Source: Sulfurimonas sp.
GTDB taxonomy: Bacteria > Campylobacterota > Campylobacteria > Campylobacterales > Sulfurimonadaceae
Direction of reading: 5' to 3'
Length of the DNA stretch: 38,902 nucleotides
Assembly (NCBI GenBank): GCA_027063215.1
Contig: JAMOSE010000140.1
Coordinates: 1-38,902, forward strand
The position numbers were made by a program, and so were the translations under genes. Of this stretch, positions 16,278 through 25,900 are shown piece by piece. Position 1 is the stretch's first letter. Each line of letters starts with the position of its first letter. The notes beneath the pieces are model-generated. The model was not told the DNA's origin. It searched no databases and saw only the letters and a list, made by a program, of their open reading frames with translations.

Positions 16278-17558
16278 ATGCATATTCCAGAAACTCTACT
16301 TAAAAATAAAAAAATCCTTTTAGCCGTTACCGGTTCAATTGCTATATACAAATCACTTGAAATGGTACGCTACTTTGTAAAAGCAGGTGCTCAGGTACGT
16401 GTTGTTATGAGTGAAAGTGCAAAAAAATTCATCACTCCCCTTACTTTTGAAACACTGACATCCAACAAAGTTTTAGATGATACAAATGAAGACTGGTCAA
16501 ATGATTTTAACCATATTAAAATCACTGAATGGGCAGATATTATGGTTATAGCTCCGGCAACGGCAAACACAGTTGCCAAACTTGCCAATGCTATAGCTGA
16601 TACTATGTTACTGCAATGTGCCCTTGCCTACTCCGGTATGAAAATTCTTGCTCCATCAGCAAATACAAATATGATTCAAAACCCAATTACGCAGGCAAAT
16701 TTCAAGATGCTTGGTATTGCAAATTATACAATCTTAGATACGCAGATAAAAGAGCTTGCCTGCAAAACTACAGGTGATGGAGCAATGGCGGAACCTCTTG
16801 ATATCTTTTATGCTACAGCGAGAGAACTCTTAAAAGAGGAGTTTTGGACAGATAGACGTGTTATTGTCACTGGTGGCGGAACCATTGAAAAGATTGATGA
16901 TGTACGTTATATTTCAAACTTTTCAAGCGGTAAAATGGCAAGTTCCTTAGCAACGGCACTCCATTTAAAAGGTGCAGATGTTAACCTAATAGCAACACGT
17001 TTTGAAAGCGATCTGCCACGCAATATGCATAAAATCGAAGTAGAGAGTTCAGAAGAGATGTTGGAATACCTTGTTGATTCCATTCGTATTGCAAAAAAAG
17101 CAAAACTTTCCAAACCAACGCTTATGCGTGATGAACATATTCATCTTATTCAAAAAAAGCCCTATCTTTTTATGGCAGCTGCTGTCAGTGATTATATTCC
17201 AAAATTTCAACAAAACGGAAAACTTAAAAAAGAGATGCTTGGCGAGAGTTGGTCACTAGAGTTGAAAAAAAATATTGACATACTCTCTTCTATTGATAAA
17301 GAAGGTATCACTGTTATCGGTTTTAAAGCAGAAATGGATAGAGAAAAAGCAAAAGAAAATGCAAAAGAGATGCTCAAAAGAAAAAAAATTGACGCAGTAT
17401 GTTTAAATATTTTAGAAAATTCTAAAAGTTTTGGAACTACAGAAAATGAGATAGAGTTTATTACAAAAAACAGTGAATTTTTACTTCCTAAAGAAGATAA
17501 ACTTGCACTCTCATTTAAAATAATGCAAAATGCAAAAGCACTGCAGGGAGATGCATAG
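16278..17558 (+). CDS. coaBC: Phosphopantothenoylcysteine synthetase/decarboxylase
   Basis: Two consecutive steps of coenzyme A synthesis. The N-terminal CoaC flavoprotein has LLAVTGSIAIYKS, the active-site His in FNHIKITEWADIMVIAPATANT, the PxxNxxM motif as APSANTNM and the cysteine in ELACKTTGDGAMAEP. The C-terminal CoaB synthetase starts near residue 195 with VIVTGGGTIEKIDDVRYISN and NFSSGKMA, and has FMAAAVSDY and the lysine-rich KRKKIDAVCLN. Fusion of the two is the normal bacterial form. The stop codon TAG is followed directly by the uppS ATG. Confidence 0.96.
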   Translation: MHIPETLLKNKKILLAVTGSIAIYKSLEMVRYFVKAGAQVRVVMSESAKKFITPLTFETLTSNKVLDDTNEDWSNDFNHIKITEWADIMVIAPATANTVAKLANAIADTMLLQCALAYSGMKILAPSANTNMIQNPITQANFKMLGIANYTILDTQIKELACKTTGDGAMAEPLDIFYATARELLKEEFWTDRRVIVTGGGTIEKIDDVRYISNFSSGKMASSLATALHLKGADVNLIATRFESDLPRNMHKIEVESSEEMLEYLVDSIRIAKKAKLSKPTLMRDEHIHLIQKKPYLFMAAAVSDYIPKFQQNGKLKKEMLGESWSLELKKNIDILSSIDKEGITVIGFKAEMDREKAKENAKEMLKRKKIDAVCLNILENSKSFGTTENEIEFITKNSEFLLPKEDKLALSFKIMQNAKALQGDA

Positions 17559-18239
17559 ATGAACAGAGCAAAACATATTGCAATTATTATGGATGGAAAT
17601 GGTCGATGGGCTGAACTTCAAGATAAAAAACGTGTCAAAGGGCATGAAGCTGGTGCAAAAGTTGTTAAAGAGATAACAACATACTGTTCTAACAATGATG
17701 AAATTGAACGTCTTACTCTCTATGCATTTTCAACAGAAAACTGGAAACGCCCTCGTCTTGAAGTAGAATTCTTAATGAAACTACTTGATAATTATCTCAA
17801 AAAAGAACTTCCTGTTTATCTCCAGAACAATGTCCGTTTTGAACCAATAGGGGATATTCGTGCTTTCTCAAAGTCACTCCAAAAAACTATTAAAATGGTT
17901 GAAGAAAAAACTGCTCATTGTGATGGTCTTGTACAATCACTAGCTCTTAATTACGGATCACAAGATGAAATAATTCGGGCAGTAAACACTCTAAAATCAG
18001 CAGAAACTGAAAATATCACGCTAGAAATGCTCAACAATGCACTCGACTGCAAACATGATGTTGATCTACTCATACGAACCGGAGGGGACAAACGCCTCTC
18101 AAACTTTTTGCTTTGGCAAGCAGCGTATGCAGAACTTTTTTTTATAGACACACTCTGGCCAGATTTTACAACAAAAGAGTTAGAAAAAATAATTAAAAAA
18201 TTTAAAAAAATCGAACGACGATTTGGAGGATTAAAATAG
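17559..18239 (+). CDS. uppS: Undecaprenyl diphosphate synthase
   Basis: Cis-prenyltransferase that builds C55 undecaprenyl diphosphate, the lipid carrier for peptidoglycan and O-antigen. Visible motifs: AIIMDGNGRWAE with the catalytic Asp, GHEAGAK, LTLYAFSTENWKRP, and DLLIRTGGDKRLSNFLLWQAAYAE. At 226 residues it is slightly shorter than the E. coli enzyme (253), as common in Campylobacterota. It starts immediately after the coaBC stop and shares one base with the following GTG-start peptidase gene. Confidence 0.96.
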   Translation: MNRAKHIAIIMDGNGRWAELQDKKRVKGHEAGAKVVKEITTYCSNNDEIERLTLYAFSTENWKRPRLEVEFLMKLLDNYLKKELPVYLQNNVRFEPIGDIRAFSKSLQKTIKMVEEKTAHCDGLVQSLALNYGSQDEIIRAVNTLKSAETENITLEMLNNALDCKHDVDLLIRTGGDKRLSNFLLWQAAYAELFFIDTLWPDFTTKELEKIIKKFKKIERRFGGLK

Positions 18240-19060
18240 TGGATATCAATCTCATTATAGCTTTTGTTTTAGGACTCTTAATTGGTTCCTTTTTAAATGT
18301 TGTTATTATTCGAATACCAAAACAAGAGAGTGTCGTTTTTGGATCCTCACACTGTGTTCGCTGTAATCATAAACTGCAACCATGGCATAATATTCCCCTT
18401 TTTTCATGGTTGTTTCTGCGTGGAAAGTGTGCCTATTGTAAAACACCTATATCTATACAATACCCTGTAATTGAGCTACTCTCAGCACTTCTTTTTGTAG
18501 TAATTGCCAATAAATACGGTCTAACACTTCCTGCTTTGAGTATTGCTATGAGTTTTTTAATGCTTCTAGCTCTCTCGGTAATTGATTTTAAATATAAAAT
18601 GGTTCCTGATTCCCTCAACCTTTTAGCTATCTTTTTTGCTGTTTGTGGTGCTTGGAGTATTGAAGGAGTTATACATAACTTTCAAAATGCTCTTCTTTTT
18701 ATGGGTGGTTTCACACTCCTTCGTTTTGTCCTTTCCTACTATCTTACATCATCAATATTTCGTGCAGGGCTCAAAACAAAAACATCATGGAATAAGCATT
18801 ATGACAGAACCCCTTTCATTGAAGCTATGGGAGAGGGCGATATTATGGTTGCAGCCACAATGGGAGCACTGTTAGGTGGTGAACTTGGACTTGTTGCTAT
18901 TTTTATCTCTGCTCTTTTGGCACTGCCAATCATGATCTTACTACTTGGACGCTCAGCTGAAGAACAGCGAGTACCTTATGTTCCTTTTTTAGCGATGGCG
19001 ACATTTATAGTCTTTTTGTATGATTCACAAATTATGAATTACATAAGAGCAAATTACTGA
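18239..19060 (+). CDS. Prepilin peptidase (A24 family)
   Basis: Inner-membrane aspartyl protease that trims type IV pilin-like leader peptides and, in some family members, N-methylates the new end. The 273 residues show GSFLNVVIIRIP near the start, a tetracysteine zinc motif (HCVRCNHKL and GKCAYCKTP), and the two catalytic aspartates in SVIDFKYKMVPD and AMGEGDIMVAA. About seven hydrophobic helices. The start codon is GTG, overlapping the uppS stop by one base. No pilin or type II secretion gene is in the window, so its substrates lie elsewhere. PilD or a PppA-type peptidase are both possible names. Confidence 0.9.
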   Translation: MDINLIIAFVLGLLIGSFLNVVIIRIPKQESVVFGSSHCVRCNHKLQPWHNIPLFSWLFLRGKCAYCKTPISIQYPVIELLSALLFVVIANKYGLTLPALSIAMSFLMLLALSVIDFKYKMVPDSLNLLAIFFAVCGAWSIEGVIHNFQNALLFMGGFTLLRFVLSYYLTSSIFRAGLKTKTSWNKHYDRTPFIEAMGEGDIMVAATMGALLGGELGLVAIFISALLALPIMILLLGRSAEEQRVPYVPFLAMATFIVFLYDSQIMNYIRANY

Positions 19061-20082
19061 TGAAACGTCTTCGCAAATATATTTTAACTAATTTTTCATC
19101 CCTCTTTATATCGATATTTTTACCTCTGTTCTCTATTGCATCGGTTATTTTTCTTATTAAACTGGCAGCTTATACTGCGATCATTCAACTTACTATCTTG
19201 GAAATGACGAAACTTTATATTTTCATTTTACCACAGATACTTTTTTACACATTACCAATTACTTTTTTTGTTGCAGCAACCCTTTCACTTTTCAAACTTT
19301 CCAATGATAATGAAATTATTGTCCTTTTTGCACTTGGGATTAAGCCTTTTTTCATTGTTCGAACATTTTTTCGACCGGCTCTCCTTTTAAGTTTTATTCT
19401 CTTTTTTAACTTTTTAATAATCGATCCACATGCAACAGTACTTTTTAAAAATTTTATCTCTTATAAAAAAAGTGAAGCAAAATTCAACCTCTCTGCAAGT
19501 GAATTTGGAAACAGTTTTGGAGACTGGCTTTTATACCTTGGAAAGAAAAATCAGGATGGAAGTTTTGAAAAAGTTTTTTTATTTAATAAAAAACAAAAAG
19601 AGGAAATTTTAATTGCTGCAAAAAAAGCAATAGTTATTAATGATGCAGGTATTTTGAGACTAAAATTAACAGATGGTCAAGGATACAGCTATTCGACTGA
19701 AAAGTTTTCACAAATTGACTTTACAACAATGCTTATCAACGATACCATGAAAACAGATCTCATAAACTATAAAAAACCCCTTGAATATTGGCTTAGTAAA
19801 GAGGGATGGGATGGAAGAAAAAAACATCTCTTTATAAGAAATACATTAATGAGTCTTTTTCCACTTGTTACACTCTTCTTAATTGTAACTTTTGGCGTTG
19901 TACAGGTACGTCATCAAAAATCTAAGATATATCTTTTCTTGTTTTTAACAATTTTACTCTACTACTCAACTCTTTTAACAGTTGAAAAGTATTTTGGTTT
20001 TTACACCATTGCAGTAATATCTATCGGATGGTTCATTACAAGCTATCTACTTTATCGACGTATAATTGTAAGAAAATTTTGA
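19060..20082 (+). CDS. LptF/LptG-family LPS export permease
   Basis: YjgP/YjgQ-family membrane subunit of the LptBFG ABC transporter that extracts LPS from the inner membrane. The 340 residues show three N-terminal helices, a periplasmic beta-jellyroll-like domain (about 125-255, with LSASEFGNSFGDWLLYLG) and three C-terminal helices, the standard layout. Whether it is LptF or LptG cannot be settled from one protein. It overlaps the upstream peptidase gene (TGATG) and truA (TGATG) by single bases, so the four genes uppS to truA form one translationally coupled unit. Confidence 0.8.
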   Translation: MKRLRKYILTNFSSLFISIFLPLFSIASVIFLIKLAAYTAIIQLTILEMTKLYIFILPQILFYTLPITFFVAATLSLFKLSNDNEIIVLFALGIKPFFIVRTFFRPALLLSFILFFNFLIIDPHATVLFKNFISYKKSEAKFNLSASEFGNSFGDWLLYLGKKNQDGSFEKVFLFNKKQKEEILIAAKKAIVINDAGILRLKLTDGQGYSYSTEKFSQIDFTTMLINDTMKTDLINYKKPLEYWLSKEGWDGRKKHLFIRNTLMSLFPLVTLFLIVTFGVVQVRHQKSKIYLFLFLTILLYYSTLLTVEKYFGFYTIAVISIGWFITSYLLYRRIIVRKF

Positions 20083-20792
20083 TGAGAGTTGCAGTTACAC
20101 TGGCCTATAATGGCACACATTATTATGGTTCTCAAATTCAAAAAGATATTTCACCTACTATTTTTGGCGTCTTTGAAGCTACACTTTTACGACTCGGAAT
20201 TGATCAAAGAGTCGTAGTTAGCGGACGAACAGATAAAGGAGTTCATGCTACAGGACAAGTGTGTCACTTTGATTTACCACCTTACTGGAATGATATAGAA
20301 AAACTCAAACGGGTTTTAAACTTTATGCTCCCCTCCTCTATTCGTGTTGTTCATATCAAAATCGTAAGCAGTGATTTTCATGCACGCTATTCAACAAAGA
20401 AGCGTGTCTATCGCTATATCTTAAAAGACAGCCCACTTACACCTTTTGAAGCCGACTTCATTACATACTGGCCAAACAAAATAGATCTGCCTATGGTTCA
20501 ACACAAAATAAAGCTTTTTATCGGGGAGCATGACTTTAAAAACTTTAAAAAAAACGGAAGTGATGAAAATACTACGCAAAGAATAATCTACAAAGCATTT
20601 GCATATAAGCATAAAGGGTATATAATACTCAACTTTGAAGCCAATGGCTTTTTACGAAGTCAAATTCGTATGATGGTTGGCTCACTCTTAAAACTGAGTA
20701 AAACAGAAATTTTAGAAAAATTAAATGATACAAACCATAAAATAGATCCAGCCCCGCCAAACGGGCTTTATCTTGCCAAAATAAAATATTAA
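20082..20792 (+). CDS. truA: tRNA pseudouridine(38-40) synthase
   Basis: Isomerises uridines 38-40 of the anticodon arm. The 236 residues contain catalytic Asp51 in VSGRTDKGVHATGQ, DFHARYSTKKRVYRY and FLRSQIRMMVGSLL. I placed the start at the ATG overlapping the permease stop (TGATG), which gives the family's usual beginning MRVAVTLAYNGTHYYGSQ. An in-frame ATG 54 bases upstream lies inside the permease gene and would add an unrelated 18-residue tail. Confidence 0.95.
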   Translation: MRVAVTLAYNGTHYYGSQIQKDISPTIFGVFEATLLRLGIDQRVVVSGRTDKGVHATGQVCHFDLPPYWNDIEKLKRVLNFMLPSSIRVVHIKIVSSDFHARYSTKKRVYRYILKDSPLTPFEADFITYWPNKIDLPMVQHKIKLFIGEHDFKNFKKNGSDENTTQRIIYKAFAYKHKGYIILNFEANGFLRSQIRMMVGSLLKLSKTEILEKLNDTNHKIDPAPPNGLYLAKIKY

Positions 20793-20801
20793 AGGATAGC
20801 T

Positions 20802-21278
20802 ATGTTTGAAGATGTAAAGATGCCAGAAGGGATGAGTGCTGAAGCACTAGAACACCTGATGTATCCAAAAAACTATGGAAAACTTGAAGATGCTGATGGA
20901 ATTGGTGTTGCTCTTGATGAGAAAACAAAAGAGTATGTCATCTTTTATACAAAACTTGATAACGATATCATCAAAGATGTAAAATTTGCAACAAACGGAT
21001 GTCAAGATACTGTAGTGATTGGCTCTATGTTCACAGAGATGATAAAAAATAATGATACGGAGTATGCTCAAAAAGCTATAGCAAAGATGCATGATAAACT
21101 TGGAAAACTGACTCCGCAGCAACAGGTCTGTGCAGATATTGTCTTTACTGCTTTTATTGCATCACTTAAAAATTTTGAAAATAAACTTGGCGGTTTAGAT
21201 GAAGAGTTGCACTTACTTAAAATGAAAGAGAGCTGTGAAGTACCACAGAATAATGAGGGAGAAAAAAATGATAGATAA
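20802..21278 (+). CDS. Divergent IscU/NifU-like iron-sulfur scaffold protein
   Basis: A 158-residue protein with the IscU fold signature: EHLMYPKNYGKLEDADG near the start, FATNGCQDTVVIGSMFTEM around Cys67 and QQQVCADIVFTAFIASLKNF around Cys110. These match the second and third cluster cysteines of IscU. The first cluster cysteine and its nearby Asp (PACGD in E. coli) are absent: that region reads GVALDEKTKEY. A cysteine at 145 lies in an extra C-terminal tail. Cluster assembly with two classical ligands would be unusual, so it may be a specialised carrier or iron-binding variant. An AAGGATAGCT leader precedes the ATG. It overlaps the next gene by 11 bases. Confidence 0.75.
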   Translation: MFEDVKMPEGMSAEALEHLMYPKNYGKLEDADGIGVALDEKTKEYVIFYTKLDNDIIKDVKFATNGCQDTVVIGSMFTEMIKNNDTEYAQKAIAKMHDKLGKLTPQQQVCADIVFTAFIASLKNFENKLGGLDEELHLLKMKESCEVPQNNEGEKNDR

Positions 21279-22077
21279 AACATACCAAAAGAAACATGAA
21301 CTCTGGTTAAGCATACTGTTTGCATCATTTGCCATAGAAGATGAAACTATAAAATCTCGTCTCTATGACTTTTCACAAATTGCATTTCGTCATATGAAAT
21401 GGCTTGGCAAAGAGATCTTACAAAATGGTAATGATTATAATTATGATCGAGATATGCTACTGCTAAAGAGAGAAGATTCTTTTGAAATTCTCCATGCACT
21501 TACACAAGAGATTAACGATATTCAAAATATCTACCCTCAAAATGCACTTGGATCAAGAATGAAGACAGATGACAACTATCTTCTTTCATACATAGATGAG
21601 ATCTTAAATGATGAACGTAACAACAAAAAAATCACAGCTTTTAATATGCAAAGAGAGTGGGAAGATCTTGATCAAGCACAAATCGATGCATTAACACTCT
21701 TTTTATTTGATGAATCATATAAAGAGTATGAGCTTATTCTTATCTACGCTTATATGCAAGCACGAACAAAAGATCTTTTACAATTTGATATCTATCAGGA
21801 TCTTATCGATGAGTCCCATTTTCATCTTAAATCTTTTGGAAATATGATGGCAAAACTCGGTATTTTGGCTCTTCCTAGACAACTCCATGAGATGACCTAT
21901 ATTGTCAAAGATCATGATCAGTTTATCAAAGATGGCATTGATGAGGAGATAGCAGCAAAAGAGATGTGTAAAGCACTCAGTGATGCCATTAAAGATGAAA
22001 AACTTTCAAAATTTTTCGACTTTATCAACTATCAGGAAAACTATCATATTGAACTGATGAAAAAGCTTCTCAAATAA
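21268..22077 (+). CDS. Unknown helical protein, possibly ferritin-like
   Basis: I do not recognise the family. The 269 residues look all-helical and cytosolic, with no signal peptide or membrane segment. Acidic and histidine residues occur in helices in a pattern reminiscent of ferritin-like di-iron proteins: Glu11, His42, Glu155, DESHFH at 181-186 and an ExxH at 257-260 in YQENYHIEL. A metal site is a guess. I chose the ATG at 21268 because GAGGGA lies eight bases upstream; an earlier in-frame ATG lies deep inside the IscU-like gene. The overlap with that gene suggests a joint role in iron or Fe-S handling. The stop codon lies inside the terminator hairpin. Confidence 0.6.
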   Translation: MIDKTYQKKHELWLSILFASFAIEDETIKSRLYDFSQIAFRHMKWLGKEILQNGNDYNYDRDMLLLKREDSFEILHALTQEINDIQNIYPQNALGSRMKTDDNYLLSYIDEILNDERNNKKITAFNMQREWEDLDQAQIDALTLFLFDESYKEYELILIYAYMQARTKDLLQFDIYQDLIDESHFHLKSFGNMMAKLGILALPRQLHEMTYIVKDHDQFIKDGIDEEIAAKEMCKALSDAIKDEKLSKFFDFINYQENYHIELMKKLLK

Positions 22078-22095
22078 AAAACTCTTGAGAAGCTT
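22063..22095. terminator. Bidirectional terminator at the convergent junction
   Basis: A perfect 11-bp inverted repeat, AAGCTTCTCAA (22063-22073) and TTGAGAAGCTT (22085-22095), with an 11-base A-rich loop, spans the ends of the converging plus- and minus-strand genes. On the minus strand the hairpin is followed by CUUUUUCAUC, a fair U-tract, so it should stop the kinase operon. On the plus strand the tail is weaker (ATATTGT). It overlaps the last codons of both genes. Confidence 0.8.
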
Positions 22096-22993
22096 ATATT
22101 GTCATCTTACAACAAACCCTATTGCGACCAGTCTCTTTAGCTTCATAAAGTGCATCATCTGCTCTTTTTAAAGCAAGTTCAATATTATATTCATTTTCTA
22201 AATTTACTTGTGACACACCAAGGCTTACAGTAAATTTTAGATCTTTATTTGACGAGGTGTTTATAGTAAGTGCCTCTATATCTTCTCTGATTTTTTGAGC
22301 TAAAACATTTGCTCCATTGATGGAAGTATTAGGAAGTAATATTACAAATTCTTCACCACCATATCGACAGCAAATATCACTTTTTCTTTGGTGTTCTAAA
22401 AGTTTATTTGATAAAGCTATAATCACATCATCACCTACTTTGTGCCCATAAGTATCATTTACATTTTTAAACTTATCAATATCAAGCATAATTACTGATA
22501 AATTTTTCTTCTCTCTTTTCATTAGATCTAAAGTATGTTCTGATATTTGAGTAAAATATCTTCTGTTATATAGCTTGGTCATAGGATCAGTTGATGCTAA
22601 AATTTTCAATTCCTCCATCATCTCATGATATTTCAACTCTTTTTTTACCCTTGAAAGCAACTCTTTTGGTCTAAATGGTTTTGTAACATAATCTGTTCCA
22701 CCTAAATCATAAGCTTTTTCTATACTATTCTCATCTGCTTTTGCAGTTATAAATATAATAGGAATATCTTTTGTTCTTTCATCTGCTTTTAATTTTTTAC
22801 ACACCTCATATCCATTCATATTTGGCATCATAATATCAAGTAATATCAGATCTATTTTTTTTTCTTCTTCTACAATTTTTAATGCATCTACCCCCGATAT
22901 TGTAGCTATTACATCATATTGTTCCAAAAGTTCTTCTAATATATCTAAGTTTGTTGCTGTATCATCTACTGCTAAAATTGTTTTAATTGTCAT
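22094..22993 (-). CDS. Response regulator with diguanylate cyclase (REC-GGDEF)
   Basis: Phosphorylation-controlled c-di-GMP synthase. The receiver domain (1-120) has Asp13/Asp14-type acidic residues in AVDDTATN, phospho-acceptor Asp53 in LLDIMMPN and Lys105 in VTKPFRP. The GGDEF domain (about 130-297) has an intact active site GGEEF at 212-216 and an inhibitory RxxD site (203-206) exactly five residues before it, so it is probably active and feedback-inhibited. It overlaps the histidine kinase gene by 11 bases, which makes it the obvious target of the kinase's terminal phosphotransfer domain. This resembles WspR/PleD-type output. Confidence 0.93.
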   Translation of the reverse strand: MTIKTILAVDDTATNLDILEELLEQYDVIATISGVDALKIVEEEKKIDLILLDIMMPNMNGYEVCKKLKADERTKDIPIIFITAKADENSIEKAYDLGGTDYVTKPFRPKELLSRVKKELKYHEMMEELKILASTDPMTKLYNRRYFTQISEHTLDLMKREKKNLSVIMLDIDKFKNVNDTYGHKVGDDVIIALSNKLLEHQRKSDICCRYGGEEFVILLPNTSINGANVLAQKIREDIEALTINTSSNKDLKFTVSLGVSQVNLENEYNIELALKRADDALYEAKETGRNRVCCKMTI

Positions 22994-25900
22994 TTTTATT
23001 CTCTATAAATTTTATTGCTTTTTCTATTTTATACTCTTTTACGAAGTCTTTTATTTGATTAAAAAGTTTTTCATATTTTGTATCTAATTTATATTTTTCT
23101 ATCTCTTGAATAATAGGTTTATATTGTTTTGATCGTCTGGAAATAAGAGCATCTTTTAGTTTAGAAAATAATTCAACTTTTTTTTCATCTTCAAGTGCCA
23201 ACAATTCAATATTGAAATTTCTATCTCTATTGAAATCTAAATCTTTTAACTCCTCTAAGACTATATCTAACTCTTTATAAAATTTAGGTAATAAATCTCT
23301 ATCTAAAGTATCCTCTAATTCCATAGCAATCCTATTTAACGCAACTGCTCCTGTATTTGCAGATAATCCTTTAATGGTATGAACTACTCTTTCTAGCTCT
23401 TTATCATCTAGGCCTTCAAGTCTTAAATCTTTATGGTTAGTATAAAAATCATTGAGTATTTTAAGATATAATTTTTTATTATTTGCCATATGAGAAAGTC
23501 CAATTTTTGTATCTATATTTATAAAATTTGGTAACTCTATATCTTCTTTTTGTTCACTAGTTTGATTTAAAATTTCTACTTTCTTTGATATATTTTTTAA
23601 AAGGATAGAAAATAATTTATCTATTTCAATAGGCTTACTTAAATGATCATTCATACCTGCATTTTTTGTTGCTATTTTATCCTCTTTCATGGCATTTGCA
23701 GTGAGTGCTATGATTGGAATATCTTGATTTAGCTTTCTGATTATTTTAGTAGCTTCTATACCATCCATTATAGGCATTTGCATATCCATCAAGATAAGTT
23801 CGTATTTACTTTCATTGATTTTATACAAATCTACAGCTTCTTCTCCATTATTGGCTATATCAATATTTATCTTGCTATTTTCCAAAAGTCCTTTTATAAT
23901 CTCTTGATTTGTAAGGTTATCTTCCACTAATAATATATTACTGCCTTGTAAAGTAGAAATTTGATCTAAATTTATATCTTCTTTTTTGATTATTTTATCT
24001 ATATCCCCTTTTGGGAGTTCTATCTCAAATATAAATCGACTTCCAACATCAACTTTACTCTCTACCCATATTTTACCATTCATAAGTTCTACTAATTGTT
24101 TTGAGATAGAAAGTCCAAGTCCTGTACCACCATATTTTCTAGTAGTAGATCCATCTGCTTGCATGAAACTTTGAAATAATTTATCTATATGTTCTTTGCT
24201 TAATCCTATACCTGTATCCGATACTATAAATCTTACTTTATTATCATTTTGTCTTTGTACATCTAATTCTATTTTGCCTGCTTGAGTAAATTTCACAGCA
24301 TTTCCAAGTAGATTTATAAGTATTTGTGTGATTCTTAAAGGATCTCCAAAACATATATTATTTAATGAACAGTTGTGTTTTATATGAAAATCCAAATCTT
24401 TTTTATCTGTTTTTATTTTAATTATACTTTTAATATTGGCAAATAACTCCTTTATACTAAAATCTTCTTTTTCAATAGTTAATTTTCCAGCTTCTATTTT
24501 AGAGAAATCTAATATATCATTTATAATATTCAAAAGATTCTTAGCACTACTATCTATTCGAGTTAAATAATGTTTTTGCTTTTCATTTAAAGTAGTTTGT
24601 AAAGCTAGATAAGTCATTCCTGTTATTCCATTCATAGGAGTTCTTATCTCATGTGACATATTTGCTAAAAATATTGATTTTAATTTTGTAGCCTCTTCTG
24701 CTTTCTCTTTCAATACAATCAGTGCTTGTTCTTTCTCTTTTAACGCATTTATATCTGTAATTATCCATAGTACATCACTTTCATTGATATGTTCACCTGA
24801 AAATTTAGCCCAAAACAAACTTCCATCTTTTCTTTTAAACTGATATGCAATATTTGCAGGCTTACCTTGTTTTGCCTGTTTAAAAGCGATCTGTCCAAAC
24901 TTTTTATAAGATTTTTCTGAGATATGAAAAAATTGTGCATTTTTCCCTATCATCTCTTCTCTTGTATATCCCCACATTTTGGCTAATTTTGTATTGATAT
25001 CTTTTACAACTCTATTTTTATCTACAAGTAGTATCCCAATACCATTATTGTTATAAAATCTGTTTAAATATGTTGTTTTCTCTTTCAACTCTTTTGTTCT
25101 TTTTTCTATCATTTTCTCAAGATTTTGCTTTGTAAGCATAAGTTCTTTTTGAATAGATTTTCTTTTGTAATTCAATATAAAAAGTAAAATAATAATAAGT
25201 GTTAAAAATAAACCTATTAATATACTAACTTTATATTTTTCATAAAAAGAACTTGGCTTATTGATAATAATTTCATTTTTTAATACATTATCAAATTTTA
25301 TATTATATTTATTTAGACCTTTATAGTTATAGATACCCTTTGTTGCTCCATCTTTCATAACAGGTATTAAAGATATTTTAGTGCCAGATAAAATTTTTTT
25401 TGCTATTTTAGCCATAGCCTTACCTTGATAATATCCACCTATTACATCACCACCTATCACATCACCTTTTATATTAAATTTAAGCAGACAAAATACAGGC
25501 ACATCGGAACTTGAAGATATAAGAGTTCCCACTTTTTCATAAGTAAAATATTTACAATTTTTATCTTTAAAATATACTCCAAGCAAGACTATAGAGTCTT
25601 TATCTAAAGTGTGAACTTTTTGTTGTAGTTGCTTCATAGAGAGGTTTTCATTGTAGGTGATTTCAATATTTTCATACTCTTTGAGTTGCTCTTTTATAGT
25701 TTTTTCCCAAGCTCTTCCTGTAGTGAGATAATCATTTATAATATATATTTTTTTAGTTTTAGGTAAAAGTTTAAGTGCGGTTTTAACAGTATTTTTAGCA
25801 TTAAAATTTTCAGCCACTCCTGTATAGTTAGATAAACCAGCTAGATCACTGTCTTTAAAAAAGTTTACTCCACAAAAAACAGTTGGAATATTACCAAATA

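Noticed and set aside
20028..20081. N-terminal extension of truA from an upstream ATG.
   Set aside because: It lies inside the permease gene; the ATG at 20082 gives the family's usual N-terminus and a coupled TGATG junction.
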